64,000 bases of DNA from Pandoraea commovens (lineage in GTDB: Bacteria; Pseudomonadota; Gammaproteobacteria; Burkholderiales; Burkholderiaceae): assembly GCF_902459615.1 (NCBI RefSeq), contig NZ_CABPSA010000002.1, positions 310,001 through 374,000 on the forward strand, read 5' to 3'. This document shows, piece by piece, positions 1 to 8,584 of this stretch. The notes under the pieces were generated by a model. That model was given only the letters and a program-made list of their open reading frames with translations. It did not search any database and was not told the origin of the DNA. Both the position numbers and the translations under genes were made by a program. How positions within the stretch are numbered: the first letter of the stretch is position 1; each line of letters starts with the position of its first letter.

Positions 1-800
1 GGTGTGCACGGCGCATTGGCATTCTCGCGCTCGCAACTGAAGCTCGCAGTGAATGGCTCACGTACTTCGTATTCGAAACGGCGTGCCTGTTTGGTCGGCA
101 CCCCGGACGGCGTGGCAATCCCCGCCCCCCAGACCAGATGCATCTTCGCACCGGCCGCAAGCATGCGATTGCATTGCAACATGACGACGCGCGCCGACTG
201 CTTGTCGAGATTGAATCGCTTGAGCAACGCGGTGCGCGTGTCGCCCTCGATCCACTTGACACCGATACGCTCGCCAACGCCCTCGGTTTCACACCAGGCG
301 TTTTGGCGCACGCTGGCAGGCGCAGCCGCCCCGTTGAGCGTAAGGATGAAAATCTGGTTTTCGTCGATAACACCGTACGACGGACGGATGGACGAGACGG
401 CCGGACCGCCCGTGTTGAATGCGTATTTCGTGGTGCCGGAGAGTGCCGTGCCCGAGACGGCGGACAGACCGCTGCGCATCTCGACGGAACACTTCGCGCC
501 CGGCGGCAAATCGCTCTTGAAGTCGAAGACCCAGATCTTGGGTTCGAGCCAGTGACCATCACCGGTCAGCGACGTATCCGTACACCGCACGGCAGCGGGC
601 GCGGTCGCCCGGGGATCGCCTGCGGGCACCATCGCTTCGTCGAACTTGACGACGACCTGATTCACACTCGCGACCTCGCCCTGCGGGCTGACGCTTACGA
701 CGCGAGCGGCCTGTGCCGGCGACGCCACGATCATTCCAAGACTCAGCGCCGCCCACGCCAACGGCGCGGTCGGCCAGACGCGTTGCGTTCGGCTATGCAT
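1..800 (-). CDS. Alpha-2-macroglobulin-like protein, N-terminal part (runs off window)
   Basis: The frame is open from an ATG at 798-800 to the window edge, so only about 266 N-terminal residues are seen. A purine-rich ribosome site (GGGAGGAG) sits 8 bases before this ATG. The first about 30 residues form a signal peptide ending near SPAQA, so the product is exported. It then continues into an Ig-like beta-rich region (ARVVSVSPQGEVASVNQVVV) with paired cysteines, which resembles the N-terminus of the very large bacterial alpha-2-macroglobulins of the YfhM/YfaS type in Burkholderiaceae. These act as periplasmic protease traps and are often paired with a penicillin-binding protein 1C. The thioester bait region, if present, lies outside the window. 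The family call is by resemblance only. Confidence 0.7.
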   Translation of the reverse strand, partial: MHSRTQRVWPTAPLAWAALSLGMIVASPAQAARVVSVSPQGEVASVNQVVVKFDEAMVPAGDPRATAPAAVRCTDTSLTGDGHWLEPKIWVFDFKSDLPPGAKCSVEMRSGLSAVSGTALSGTTKYAFNTGGPAVSSIRPSYGVIDENQIFILTLNGAAAPASVRQNAWCETEGVGERIGVKWIEGDTRTALLKRFNLDKQSARVVMLQCNRMLAAGAKMHLVWGAGIATPSGVPTKQARRFEYEVREPFTASFSCERENANAPCT

Positions 801-1032
801 GCCGGACTCCTCCCGGGTTCTGGTGAGGCGATTCTAACCCGCAGTCATTGGCATATCGAACCGTTTCCCAACAGAACTTGGACGGAAAACGATATTTGGG
901 ATGGGATCCCCGACCGGGTCGGAATCGTCCGGACAGTCGTTCGGAATTCGCTTCGAAAGTCTTGCGAATAGGCAAACAGGAAGGCGGCCTATGTCACACT
1001 GACGCTTCCCGCATTCGTCACCCGCGCTGCCC

Positions 1033-1548
1033 ATGTCCGTTGCCTTTCTGCACCCGAAGAAGAACGCGCTGGTCTATCTCGTGAAGATTCTTAGCGGGTC
1101 GCTGATCGTCTGGTTCGGCCTGCGCGCCGCAGGCTTTCCCGAACCGTACTGGGCGATGATCTCGCTCATCATCGTGACCGAGCCCGATCCGTTGCAGGCC
1201 CGCAGCAACTTCAAGGCGCGCTCGATCAACACGATCACCGGGGCGGTCGTGGCGTGTATCGTGCTGTTGGTGATGGGGCCGGGTCTGGCGGCGATGCTAG
1301 TGGGCATTACGATCGCGACGCTTGCGGCCATGCTGGTGCAGAACTATCCGGCGAACTGGCGACTTGGACCGGCCACGGTGGTGATTCTGATGTCGGCGGC
1401 GCTCAGCGGACAGGGGCAAGGACTGCACGAAGAGCTCAGCCTCGCCATGCTGCGCGTGATCGAAGTGTTGATCGGCTCCACCGTTGCGCTTATCCAGTCA
1501 TTGATCTACGGACGCTACGTGAAGCCGTGGCTAATGCCGGAGGATTGA
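1033..1548 (+). CDS. FUSC / aromatic acid exporter family membrane protein
   Basis: A 171-residue protein made almost entirely of hydrophobic segments: about four to five membrane helices between residues 10 and 160. Its length and the pattern WFGLRAAGFPEPYWAMISL fit the small fusaric-acid-resistance (FUSC/ArAE) group, inner-membrane proteins linked to efflux of aromatic acids. It lacks the large cytoplasmic domain of full-length FUSC pumps. It stands alone, divergent from the preceding macroglobulin-like gene and convergent with the Lrp-type regulator. Substrate is unknown. Confidence 0.75.
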   Translation: MSVAFLHPKKNALVYLVKILSGSLIVWFGLRAAGFPEPYWAMISLIIVTEPDPLQARSNFKARSINTITGAVVACIVLLVMGPGLAAMLVGITIATLAAMLVQNYPANWRLGPATVVILMSAALSGQGQGLHEELSLAMLRVIEVLIGSTVALIQSLIYGRYVKPWLMPED

Positions 1549-1616
1549 GCCCCGTGCGCAGGCACCGCGGCGGCCGATGCCGCGCAGCGTCACCATCGTG
1601 CAGACATCGCCAGCGA

Positions 1617-2111
1617 TCAGCGTGACGCCGGACGGTTGTTCGACAGATAGCTCAGTGGCAACGCGTTGCTGCGCTTGAAAGCGCTCAGCACGATATTCGA
1701 GCGCACATTCTCCACGCCCGGCACCTGCATCAGCCGCTTCATCACGAACGCCGACAAGGCGTTCAGATCAGGCACCACGATCCTCAGCAGGTAATCGGCC
1801 TCGCCCACCACGGCGTGGCACTCCAGCACTTCGGGCAGCAAATCGATCTCCGCCTGAAACCGTTCGATGACCTGATCGCCGTGATGTTGCAGGCGCAGGG
1901 TCGTGAACGCCGTCACCGCCAGGCCTAACGCCTCGGGGCGCAACACCACGCGATACCCCTCGATCACGCCCGCGGCTTCGAGCCGTTGCAGGCGTCGACC
2001 GATCTGCGACGCTGACAACGCCACATGCTCTGCCAACTGGTGATGGGTGGCCCGGCCTTCCTTCTGCAAGGCGTCCAAAAGGGCCAAATCGAAGCTATCC
2101 AGATCAAGCAT
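1617..2111 (-). CDS. Lrp/AsnC family regulator, likely of phhA
   Basis: A 164-residue protein of standard Lrp/AsnC length. An N-terminal winged helix-turn-helix (about residues 5-55, HHQLAEHVALSASQIGRRLQ) is followed by a RAM/effector-binding domain (residues 65-150) with the expected GEADYLLRI segment. The ATG at 2111 is chosen because GGAGA lies 7 bases before it; an in-frame TTG at 2126 is less likely. It is divergent from phhA with about 140 bp between starts that carry two spaced palindromes, so it probably controls phenylalanine hydroxylation in response to an aromatic amino acid. That role is inferred from position. Confidence 0.88.
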   Translation of the reverse strand: MLDLDSFDLALLDALQKEGRATHHQLAEHVALSASQIGRRLQRLEAAGVIEGYRVVLRPEALGLAVTAFTTLRLQHHGDQVIERFQAEIDLLPEVLECHAVVGEADYLLRIVVPDLNALSAFVMKRLMQVPGVENVRSNIVLSAFKRSNALPLSYLSNNRPASR

Positions 2112-2136
2112 GACGATTCTCCGCAATAAATCACAT

Positions 2137-2205
2137 TTTTATGCGAAATTTATGCAAACGACTTTCACCACAGGCGCATTATGCGCCCATTTCGCATGCC
2201 ATGCG
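2137..2205. promoter_or_regulatory. Palindrome array between Lrp-type regulator and phhA
   Basis: The divergent intergenic region holds a perfect 15-bp palindrome GGCGCATTATGCGCC (2173-2187) and a second, CGCATGCCATGCG (2193-2205), with centres 19 bp apart, about two helical turns. Upstream, TTTATGCGAAA and TTTATGCAAA are repeated about 10 bp apart (2137-2160). Phased ATGC-containing sites fit binding by an Lrp-type octamer. Function is inferred. Confidence 0.5.
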
Positions 2206-2252
2206 CAATACACTTTCAATCATTGTCACTGCTTAATTGAGTCGTTCGCATC

Positions 2253-3098
2253 ATGTCCCTTACTGCCATGCTCCAGGAGCAATTCGACGCAGGTCTCACG
2301 ACCCGCTCCGACTTCACCATCGATCAACCCGTCGAGCAATACGGCGCGGTCGATCACGCGGTGTGGCAGCAGCTGTACGAACGTCAGACGGCGATGTTGC
2401 CCGGTCGTGTCTGCGATGCCTTCATGGAAGGCATTCGTGCTCTCGACATGGACGCGCGTCGCGTGCCGGAGTTCGAACGTCTGAACGAAAAGCTGATGGC
2501 AGCCACCGGCTGGCAGGTCGTGGCGGTGCCCGGTCTCGTGCCGGACGAAGTCTTCTTCGACCACCTCGCCAATCGCCGTTTCCCGGCGACCTGGTGGATG
2601 CGCCGTCCGGACCAGCTCGACTACCTTCAGGAACCCGATTGCTTTCACGATGTGTTCGGTCACGTGCCGCTGCTCGCCAATCCCGTGTTCGCCGACTTCA
2701 TGCAGGCCTACGGGAAGGCAGGCACGGTTGCACAATCGCTCGGCGCGCTGCCGCTGCTGGCACGTCTGTACTGGTACACGGTTGAATTCGGTTTGATGCG
2801 TGACGGCGACGGACTGCGCATCTACGGCGCGGGCATCGTGTCGAGCCGTGGTGAAACGGAATTCTCGCTGACCTCGCGTGAGCCGAATCGCATCGGCTTT
2901 TCGCTTGAGCGCGTACTGCGCACGCAATACCGCATCGATACGTTTCAACAGACATACTTCGTCATCGACGACTTCGCCCAGCTGTTCGACGCCATGCGCG
3001 CGGACCTCCCGGCGCTGTTCAAGGCGTTCTCCGAACAGCCGTCGTTCGAAGCCAACGCACGCCGCCCGGAAGACACGCAGATTCTGCTGCCGGCATGA
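2253..3098 (+). CDS. phhA: Phenylalanine 4-monooxygenase
   Basis: Converts L-phenylalanine to L-tyrosine using O2 and tetrahydropterin in the cytoplasm; a monomeric, iron-dependent aromatic amino acid hydroxylase. The 281 residues match the bacterial family, which lacks the ACT regulatory domain of the animal enzyme. The iron ligands are visible: DCFHDVFGHVPLL supplies the two histidines and the later VEFGLM the glutamate. The start is the ATG at 2253. The next gene is the pterin-recycling enzyme phhB, 160 bp downstream on the same strand, and an Lrp-type regulator is divergent upstream. Confidence 0.96.
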   Translation: MSLTAMLQEQFDAGLTTRSDFTIDQPVEQYGAVDHAVWQQLYERQTAMLPGRVCDAFMEGIRALDMDARRVPEFERLNEKLMAATGWQVVAVPGLVPDEVFFDHLANRRFPATWWMRRPDQLDYLQEPDCFHDVFGHVPLLANPVFADFMQAYGKAGTVAQSLGALPLLARLYWYTVEFGLMRDGDGLRIYGAGIVSSRGETEFSLTSREPNRIGFSLERVLRTQYRIDTFQQTYFVIDDFAQLFDAMRADLPALFKAFSEQPSFEANARRPEDTQILLPA

Positions 3099-3258
3099 TG
3101 GCACGGCCCGGGGCGACCCGGGCGCTTTCCTCCCAAACCCCTTGGAGCGCTATCAGACAGCGCTTACACACGTGCGCCGCCCGCCTGTGAAACAATAGGC
3201 CAAATGAACCGGCGAACCAGCCGTTCATGGTTGCAAGCAACGTTTTGAAAGGAATGCC

Positions 3259-3564
3259 ATGACAACACGACTCTCATCCGAGGCACGCGCCAGCCTGGCC
3301 GAAGTGCTGCCCGAGTGGCACCAGGTGGTCGGACGCGACGCCATCCAGCGTAGCTTCACGTTTCACGACTTCAACGAAGCCTTCGGCTTCATGACGCAAG
3401 TCGCGCTCAAGGCGGAAAAGATGGACCATCACCCGGAGTGGTTCAACGTCTACAACCGTGTGGACATCACGCTCTCGACGCACGACGCCGATGGTCTGAC
3501 GCAACGCGACGTCGACCTGGCGCTGGCCATCGACCAGTTCGCCGGCGACCGCACGTCGCACTGA
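3259..3564 (+). CDS. phhB: Pterin-4-alpha-carbinolamine dehydratase
   Basis: Dehydrates 4a-hydroxytetrahydrobiopterin, the pterin by-product of PhhA, so the cofactor can be reduced again. The 101 residues are the full family length. The active-site block [31 protein letters not shown] (about residues 54-84) carries the signature histidines and the EKM..HHPEW...Y..V..TL pattern. AAAGGA precedes the ATG. It follows phhA and ends 21 bases from the convergent SET-domain gene. Confidence 0.96.
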   Translation: MTTRLSSEARASLAEVLPEWHQVVGRDAIQRSFTFHDFNEAFGFMTQVALKAEKMDHHPEWFNVYNRVDITLSTHDADGLTQRDVDLALAIDQFAGDRTSH

Positions 3565-3585
3565 CCGTCCCCTTCCTTCACGCGC

Positions 3586-4038
3586 TCAGCGCTTCGGCGC
3601 GAGCAGCGTGCCGCGACAGGCCTTGCTGCCGCAATGGCAAGCGTATTCGCGTTTGAGTTTCTTGGTATAGCGGGCGTCGATCACAAGACCGTAATCGTAG
3701 AAAAGCTCTTCGCCCGCATCGATATCGCGCATCGCATAAATATAGACGTGCTCGCCTTCCTCGCGCGCTTCGCAGTTCGGCGAGCAGGCGTGGTTGATCC
3801 AGCGAGCATTGTTCCCATCGACCTTGCCGTCGATGCAGCGACCGTCTTCCAGGCTGAAGTAGAACGTATGAGTCGGATGATCCGGATCGTGCGGATGGCG
3901 ACGCAACGCTTCGCGCCACGAAATGATCTCGCCCTTGTACTCGATCACGCGATCCCCCTTCTTGAGGCGCTTGACCGCATACACACCTTTACCGTGGACG
4001 CCCGACTTCCTGACTTCGATTCTGCGCTTGGCTGCCAT
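3586..4038 (-). CDS. SET-domain protein lysine methyltransferase
   Basis: A compact 150-residue protein consisting only of a SET domain plus a post-SET tail. The S-adenosylmethionine and substrate motifs are clear: KGVYAVKRLKKGD near the N-terminus, the pseudoknot INHACSPNCEA (about residues 80-91), ELFYDYG (about 111-117) and a CHCGSKACRG post-SET cluster (about 133-142) expected to bind zinc with the NHxC cysteine. Bacterial SET proteins of this size occur in Burkholderiaceae, but their substrate is not known. It is convergent with phhB. Confidence 0.88.
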   Translation of the reverse strand: MAAKRRIEVRKSGVHGKGVYAVKRLKKGDRVIEYKGEIISWREALRRHPHDPDHPTHTFYFSLEDGRCIDGKVDGNNARWINHACSPNCEAREEGEHVYIYAMRDIDAGEELFYDYGLVIDARYTKKLKREYACHCGSKACRGTLLAPKR

Positions 4039-4118
4039 CTCTATGCGATGAGGTTTCGTGGATGCAAAAAAGCGCAGTGTACAGGCACGCGACGGTCATG
4101 TGCGTGACAACGTCCGAC

Positions 4119-4152
4119 GAAAAAAAAACGTCACCCGGTCGCGGATGACGTT
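4119..4152 (-). terminator. Intrinsic terminator of the MarR-type gene
   Basis: A stem of AACGTCA (4127-4133) and TGACGTT (4146-4152) flanks a GC-rich loop and is followed, in minus-strand sense, by a run of about nine T. It lies 60 bases downstream of the stop at 4215. Confidence 0.75.
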
Positions 4153-4214
4153 CTCCCCCTTGATTCGCCCAGCGCCGGGATCCCACCCGAGCGCAGCGAA
4201 TACCGGCCCGGCGT

Positions 4215-4856
4215 TCAACTCTTGCTGTAAATCTTCCAGACCTTGTTGCGCGTCGCCAGGTCGGCTTCCTGGTGCGCATTGCAGTCGATCGCAAGACGCG
4301 AATCGTCGTACGTCGTATTGAAATAATTGCAGTGGTACATGCCCTTGCCGCGCGGCGCAGCTTCGAAGTGCTCGCACGTCAGGCACATGCGTTGCTGCGG
4401 CATGTCCCCGCGGCTCTCCATCGTGGACATGAGCTTGACGAGCATGCGGTAAAGCTGTGCCCGGTCTTTCTCGCTCAGCACGTCGGCAGCCGTCGTCACG
4501 AAGCTCGCCCATTGCGAAGCCCGTTTGGCGGACGTGCGGCCCTTGGTCGTCAGGCGCAAAGCCAGCGCGCGACCGTCGTTGGCATCGCGACGTTTCTCGA
4601 CCAGGCCTTTGCTCTCAAGCGTACTCACGGCCTCGCTGACCGTGGCCGATGTGAGCGCGGCATCCTCCGCAATTTCGCCCAGTCGCATCGGCACGCCGCG
4701 CATGAGCAGGAGCGTGAGAATCTCACCCTGCGTCGGCGTCAATCCAGACAGTGCCGCGCCTTCCCAGGCGTGGCTCCGTAACGCAGTTCCCATGCGCAGC
4801 AAGCTTGCCGTGACGCGCTTGGAAAGCGGTTCATCAAGTGGGGTCGGGGTAGCCAT
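4215..4856 (-). CDS. MarR-family regulator with Cys-rich C-terminal extension
   Basis: A 213-residue protein. Residues about 10-145 form a MarR winged-helix dimer (recognition helix near LTSATVSEAVSTLESKGLVEKRRDANDGRA). MarR proteins are usually 140-170 residues; here about 55 extra residues carry four cysteines (C158, C161, C176, C192) in a CxxC-x14-C-x15-C pattern, MCLTCEH then MYHCNY and IDCNAH. This could be a zinc site or a redox sensor. The gene stands alone, next to the origin-like region, and has its own terminator. Ligand and targets are unknown. Confidence 0.85.
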   Translation of the reverse strand: MATPTPLDEPLSKRVTASLLRMGTALRSHAWEGAALSGLTPTQGEILTLLLMRGVPMRLGEIAEDAALTSATVSEAVSTLESKGLVEKRRDANDGRALALRLTTKGRTSAKRASQWASFVTTAADVLSEKDRAQLYRMLVKLMSTMESRGDMPQQRMCLTCEHFEAAPRGKGMYHCNYFNTTYDDSRLAIDCNAHQEADLATRNKVWKIYSKS

Positions 4857-5689
4857 GATTTTCGTTAGGATTTCTAAAAACTATACGTCGATAAAACAGC
4901 TTGTCAAATGAACTCACAGGCGGTGCATCACACGTCTCTGCCTATTGCTTCGTATATCTCGGCGCCCCGCCCGGGGGAAACCCTAAGCCACTTCCGTGTC
5001 GATACTCGACGGCGAGTCGCTGTTGAACCTGCCGCCCCACCACGATTCCATTGTGTGTTCTGAGTTTAATTTTGGCGTATCAGTTCTTGTACTGATCTCC
5101 CAAATCCTACTCATGATGTTTACAAAATATTGGTGTCCTGCGCACTTGTGCAGCGAAGCGTCGCATCGAAAAAAACGTTTCGCATCCCATGCGAATTACA
5201 TCGCTTGCTGAATTGATGTAACGCGCGGCAGCGTGTCGAAGCACGTCGTACCCCAGACCAATTCTCCCCCCGCTCGCAAAGCCTCTCCAGACGTGGCTCG
5301 TAGACCGTAACGACGCGCAGCACGTGCGCAGCGTCCCTGTTACGTCCCCTTCCAAAATCACTAGATATTCGAGACAACGCCGTCTTGCTCGTGTCATGGC
5401 GCGCGCGCACAGACTCCCCTGCGTTTAGGACAGAACGCAAATGGTTTGAAACACAACCGTCGATCGTCAGTGGCCGAGAGTCGTGCTGCGCGAAAAAAAA
5501 GGGAAAGAACTGATCGGCGTGTCGGCAAGCGAACGCTGCGGAACACGCGAATTGAGAAATTTGGCGAAAAGTAGGCTGTCGCTCGTTACGGCCAGCAAAA
5601 CCAACATCATTCACTTCTTACACCACGTACGGCAGGTCCGGGATTCGGCGTGGCGAGATTGTAGCCGCGAACCGACCAGCCCATGCGAG
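4857..5689. other. Gene-free block left of the origin candidate
   Basis: About 830 bases with no convincing coding frame. Base composition is lower in GC than the flanking genes. I see a 7-bp inverted repeat TTACATC/GATGTAA (5196-5202 and 5215-5221) and a short hairpin TCAGT/ACTGA near 5080-5096, but no recognised RNA gene. It may be part of an extended origin region. Confidence 0.5.
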
Positions 5690-6000
5690 AACGTCAAAAT
5701 TATCCACAAAACCGTGTTTTCGGGGGTGCTTTGCACAATATTTAAGCGCCTGTGGATAACTTTATGGATAAGTTATCGGACTAGTTGTGCATGGGTTCGG
5801 GATAAGTCGCGAATCTTTCCACAGGGGTCGAAAACTGTTCAGAGTTGTTCTCTGGATACCCGCTGTTTGTCCATCCAGTTCTCATTCCGGCAACTTCCTG
5901 TTTACTCAAGGTTTACTGTGGTTATCCACAGAAGTTGGCTGCCTTTGTTAACTACTACTATGTATACATACAGTAAACCTATTAAAACCTTAAAACCTTG
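5690..6000. other. Candidate chromosomal replication origin (oriC)
   Basis: Three perfect DnaA boxes lie within 231 bp: TTATCCACA at 5700-5708, TGTGGATAA at 5751-5759 and TTATCCACA at 5922-5930. A one-mismatch box TATGGATAA lies at 5763-5771. Twenty-one bases after the last box comes CTACTACTA (5952-5960), i.e. 3'-GATGATGAT-5' on the other strand, matching the DnaA-trio that loads DnaA onto single-stranded DNA. An AT-rich stretch follows (about 5945-6000) and could be the unwinding element. The order box, trio, AT-rich matches the bacterial basal unwinding arrangement. The block is about 23 kb from dnaA. The call as the true origin is inferred. Confidence 0.7.
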
Positions 6001-6181
6001 CTGTGAGCCACGCGAAAACGGCAAAAAACCTGTTGGCCCAAACAGTGGAAAAAGTGGAGAGCGCAGCGCTTGCGATGCGTGATTCGACGGATTTCGGTCC
6101 TGCAGAGCGGCAAGGCGCAGAGACTCGCCTCTGAGTACGACACAAAGCCGCGGCTGAGCCCCTCTGCAAAACCGTCGGGCA

Positions 6182-6208
6182 AGAAAAAACCCCGCCAGGG
6201 CGGGGTTT
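6182..6208 (-). terminator. Intrinsic terminator downstream of the GCS2 ligase gene
   Basis: AAACCCCGCC (6187-6196) pairs with GGCGGGGTTT (6199-6208), followed in minus-strand sense by a T-rich tract. It lies 52 bases beyond the stop of the ligase gene and closes the two-gene minus-strand unit. Confidence 0.85.
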
Positions 6209-6259
6209 CGTCAAACCGGTCGTCAGACAACCGACAGAGCTTGCAACAAGTGTTTCAGA

Positions 6260-7375
6260 TCATGCGGCCCAGCGAAGACACTGCTGACGAACCATCTCGT
6301 TGAGCGACTTGGCGTCCGCATGGATCTCGCGCAGCCAGACAGCGTCGTTCTTTCCTGACGACACGAGCTGACGGATATCCTCGCAAGCCGCTTCAGCTTC
6401 CAGAACCGCTGCATGCGGTTTGATAAGCTCCAGGGTCTTCGCGATGTGGTCGCCCAGCATCGAGCGCTCACCCGTCTGCGGATCCACGTAAGCGCCTTCC
6501 AGACCGAAACGGCAGGCCTCGAAGCGATTGAACGTGTAGACCAGGTAATCGTCCTCGCTGAGATCGAACGGACGCTCGTTTAACAAATAATGGGCCAGAG
6601 ACTGGATATAACAGGCGATAGCGGCCGCCCGGTCCACCGACAAGGGGGTATCCATCACCCGGACCTCAATCGTCCCAAAACCCGGTTTAGGACGAATATC
6701 CCAATAGAAGTCCTTCATGCTCTCGACCACGCCCGTCTTCACCATCTTGTCGAAGTAGGTTTCAAAGTCGGACCACTTCAGGACAAACGGCGCACGACCC
6801 GACAGCGGGAACGCGAAAACCGAGTTCAGACGGGCCGAATGAAAACCGGTGTCCACCCCCTGCACATAGGGCGACGAGGCCGACAGCGCGATGAAATGGG
6901 GGATGTAACGCGACATGGCGTGCAGGAGGTACAACGCGCTGTCCGGATCCGGGCAACCGATGTGGACGTGCTGACCGAACACCGTGAACTGCTTGGCCAG
7001 ATAACCATAGAGTTCGGACAGAAAGTGAAAGCGCGGCGAGTCGTAGATCGTGCGCTCGCTCCAGCGCTGGAAGGCATGCGTGCCGCCGCCGCACAGGCCG
7101 ACGTTGAGCTGGTCGCTGGCGGCTACCAGCACGTCGCGCACACGACGCAACTGGGTGACGGCATCGCTGTGGTGATGGCATATGTCCGTCGACAGCTCGA
7201 TCATGCTTTCCGTCATCTCAGGCTTGATCTCGCCCGGATGCGTCTCCTTGGCGACGAGCCGCATCACGTCGGACGCGGCCTTGGTCAGATCGTAATCGTG
7301 ACGATTGACGATCTGCATCTCCAGCTCCACCCCGAAGGTGCAGGGCTTCGAGGGAATGAATTCTTCTAATGACAT
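6260..7375 (-). CDS. GCS2-family carboxylate-amine ligase (YbdK type)
   Basis: A 371-residue ATP-dependent ligase of the glutamate-cysteine ligase 2 family. FGVELEMQ (residues 14-21) is the nucleotide/metal-binding start of the fold, and GQHVHIG (about 137-143) and [11 protein letters not shown] (about 230-240) are further family motifs. YbdK-type members show weak gamma-glutamylcysteine ligase activity; whether this is a cell's main glutathione enzyme cannot be told from sequence. The ATG lies 3 bases after the stop of the antiporter gene, so the two are very likely co-translated. Confidence 0.88.
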   Translation of the reverse strand: MSLEEFIPSKPCTFGVELEMQIVNRHDYDLTKAASDVMRLVAKETHPGEIKPEMTESMIELSTDICHHHSDAVTQLRRVRDVLVAASDQLNVGLCGGGTHAFQRWSERTIYDSPRFHFLSELYGYLAKQFTVFGQHVHIGCPDPDSALYLLHAMSRYIPHFIALSASSPYVQGVDTGFHSARLNSVFAFPLSGRAPFVLKWSDFETYFDKMVKTGVVESMKDFYWDIRPKPGFGTIEVRVMDTPLSVDRAAAIACYIQSLAHYLLNERPFDLSEDDYLVYTFNRFEACRFGLEGAYVDPQTGERSMLGDHIAKTLELIKPHAAVLEAEAACEDIRQLVSSGKNDAVWLREIHADAKSLNEMVRQQCLRWAA

Positions 7376-7378
7376 GGC

Positions 7379-8584
7379 TTAATCCTTCCGTTCACCGACA
7401 AGGGCCAATGCCCAATAGACCACCAGCGGCCCGGCCAGTTGCAGCAATGCGATGGTGCACATCACCACGGCCTTCAGCATCGGATCGAACTGCGGGTAGA
7501 TGTCGTACGTGTCGGCGACGAGTACGAACGCGAGACTGGCCATCGGGCACAACGACATCCCGAGCGCGACGGCCTGCTTGTAACTGATACCGGCCTGATG
7601 GGCGACCGCCACGGTGCCTACGACCTTGGCGACACCGCGCACGACGATGATCGCCAGCGCCGCCACCCCACCCAGCACGACGTATTCCCACTGGAACGCC
7701 AGCGAGGTCAGCACGAACAGCACTACGGCAAGCAACCAGCCGGCCGTGCCGAAGTACGCCGGCCAAAGCTGGGGACGCTCATCCAGATTCCGGAAAATGA
7801 TCCCGGCAAGCAGCAACGTGAGCGAGTTCGGCAGCTTGAGCATGTGCACCAGCGCGACCATCAGCATGATCAGACCGATCAGCATCACGAAAGCGTGATG
7901 GTCCTGGCTGCCGAACTTGCGGAAGACCAGATTGCAGGCCTTCGCAAGCACGAACGCCAGCACGATCGAGCCGATCAGCAGATACAGCGGATGGAACAGC
8001 ACCACCCAGAAGCTGGAGTGGTAGGCCTGGTGCATCCAGCCGTAGACGAGCTTGACCGCCACGACCGCGTAGACGCTGTTCAGAGCGGCCAGCGCCAGCA
8101 GACGCTCCGTCACTTGCCCCTCGGCCCGCAACTCGTTCTTGAGCTGGATGACCACCGCTGGCGAGGTCGCCATGCTGATGGATGCGATCAGGACCGCCGT
8201 GAGTGGCGAAACGCTGAACACGCGCAACACCACGTAGACCGCGATGAAGGTGAGCAAAGCTTCGAGCGCGCTGGTGACGATGATCCAGGGATTGGCCCGC
8301 ATCCATTTCAGGTTAAGGCGGCTACCCAATTCGAACAGCAGCAGGCCCAGCGCCAGGTCGATCAGCAGCCGGATGGCCGCGCTTTGCTGCGCGTCCAGCA
8401 TCGAGGAAAGACCCAGGGCGCCACCGACCAGCCCGACCACGGCGTAACCGGTGATGCGCGGCAGGCGCAATCTCCGGAAACAGATTTCCCCCGCGAGACC
8501 GGCAAATACCAATGCCAGCCCTGCGAAGAAAACGGGATCGGGCGCCGGCGGCCAGCCCGGAAAAAGGGACAGTTCCGACGTCAT
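7379..8584 (-). CDS. Cation:proton antiporter, CPA2/Kef type
   Basis: A 401-residue inner-membrane protein with about 12 hydrophobic helices and the Na+/H+ exchanger domain pattern. It has no TrkA-N/RCK nucleotide-binding domain, which KefB and KefC carry at their C-termini, so gating must differ or come from a partner. The ATG at 8584 (MTSELSLFPGWPP) is chosen; a GTG 65 codons upstream would add a charged stretch unlike the family. It is the first gene of a unit with the GCS2 ligase. Glutathione-type thiols gate classical Kef channels, so the pairing may be meaningful, but that is inference. Confidence 0.85.
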   Translation of the reverse strand: MTSELSLFPGWPPAPDPVFFAGLALVFAGLAGEICFRRLRLPRITGYAVVGLVGGALGLSSMLDAQQSAAIRLLIDLALGLLLFELGSRLNLKWMRANPWIIVTSALEALLTFIAVYVVLRVFSVSPLTAVLIASISMATSPAVVIQLKNELRAEGQVTERLLALAALNSVYAVVAVKLVYGWMHQAYHSSFWVVLFHPLYLLIGSIVLAFVLAKACNLVFRKFGSQDHHAFVMLIGLIMLMVALVHMLKLPNSLTLLLAGIIFRNLDERPQLWPAYFGTAGWLLAVVLFVLTSLAFQWEYVVLGGVAALAIIVVRGVAKVVGTVAVAHQAGISYKQAVALGMSLCPMASLAFVLVADTYDIYPQFDPMLKAVVMCTIALLQLAGPLVVYWALALVGERKD

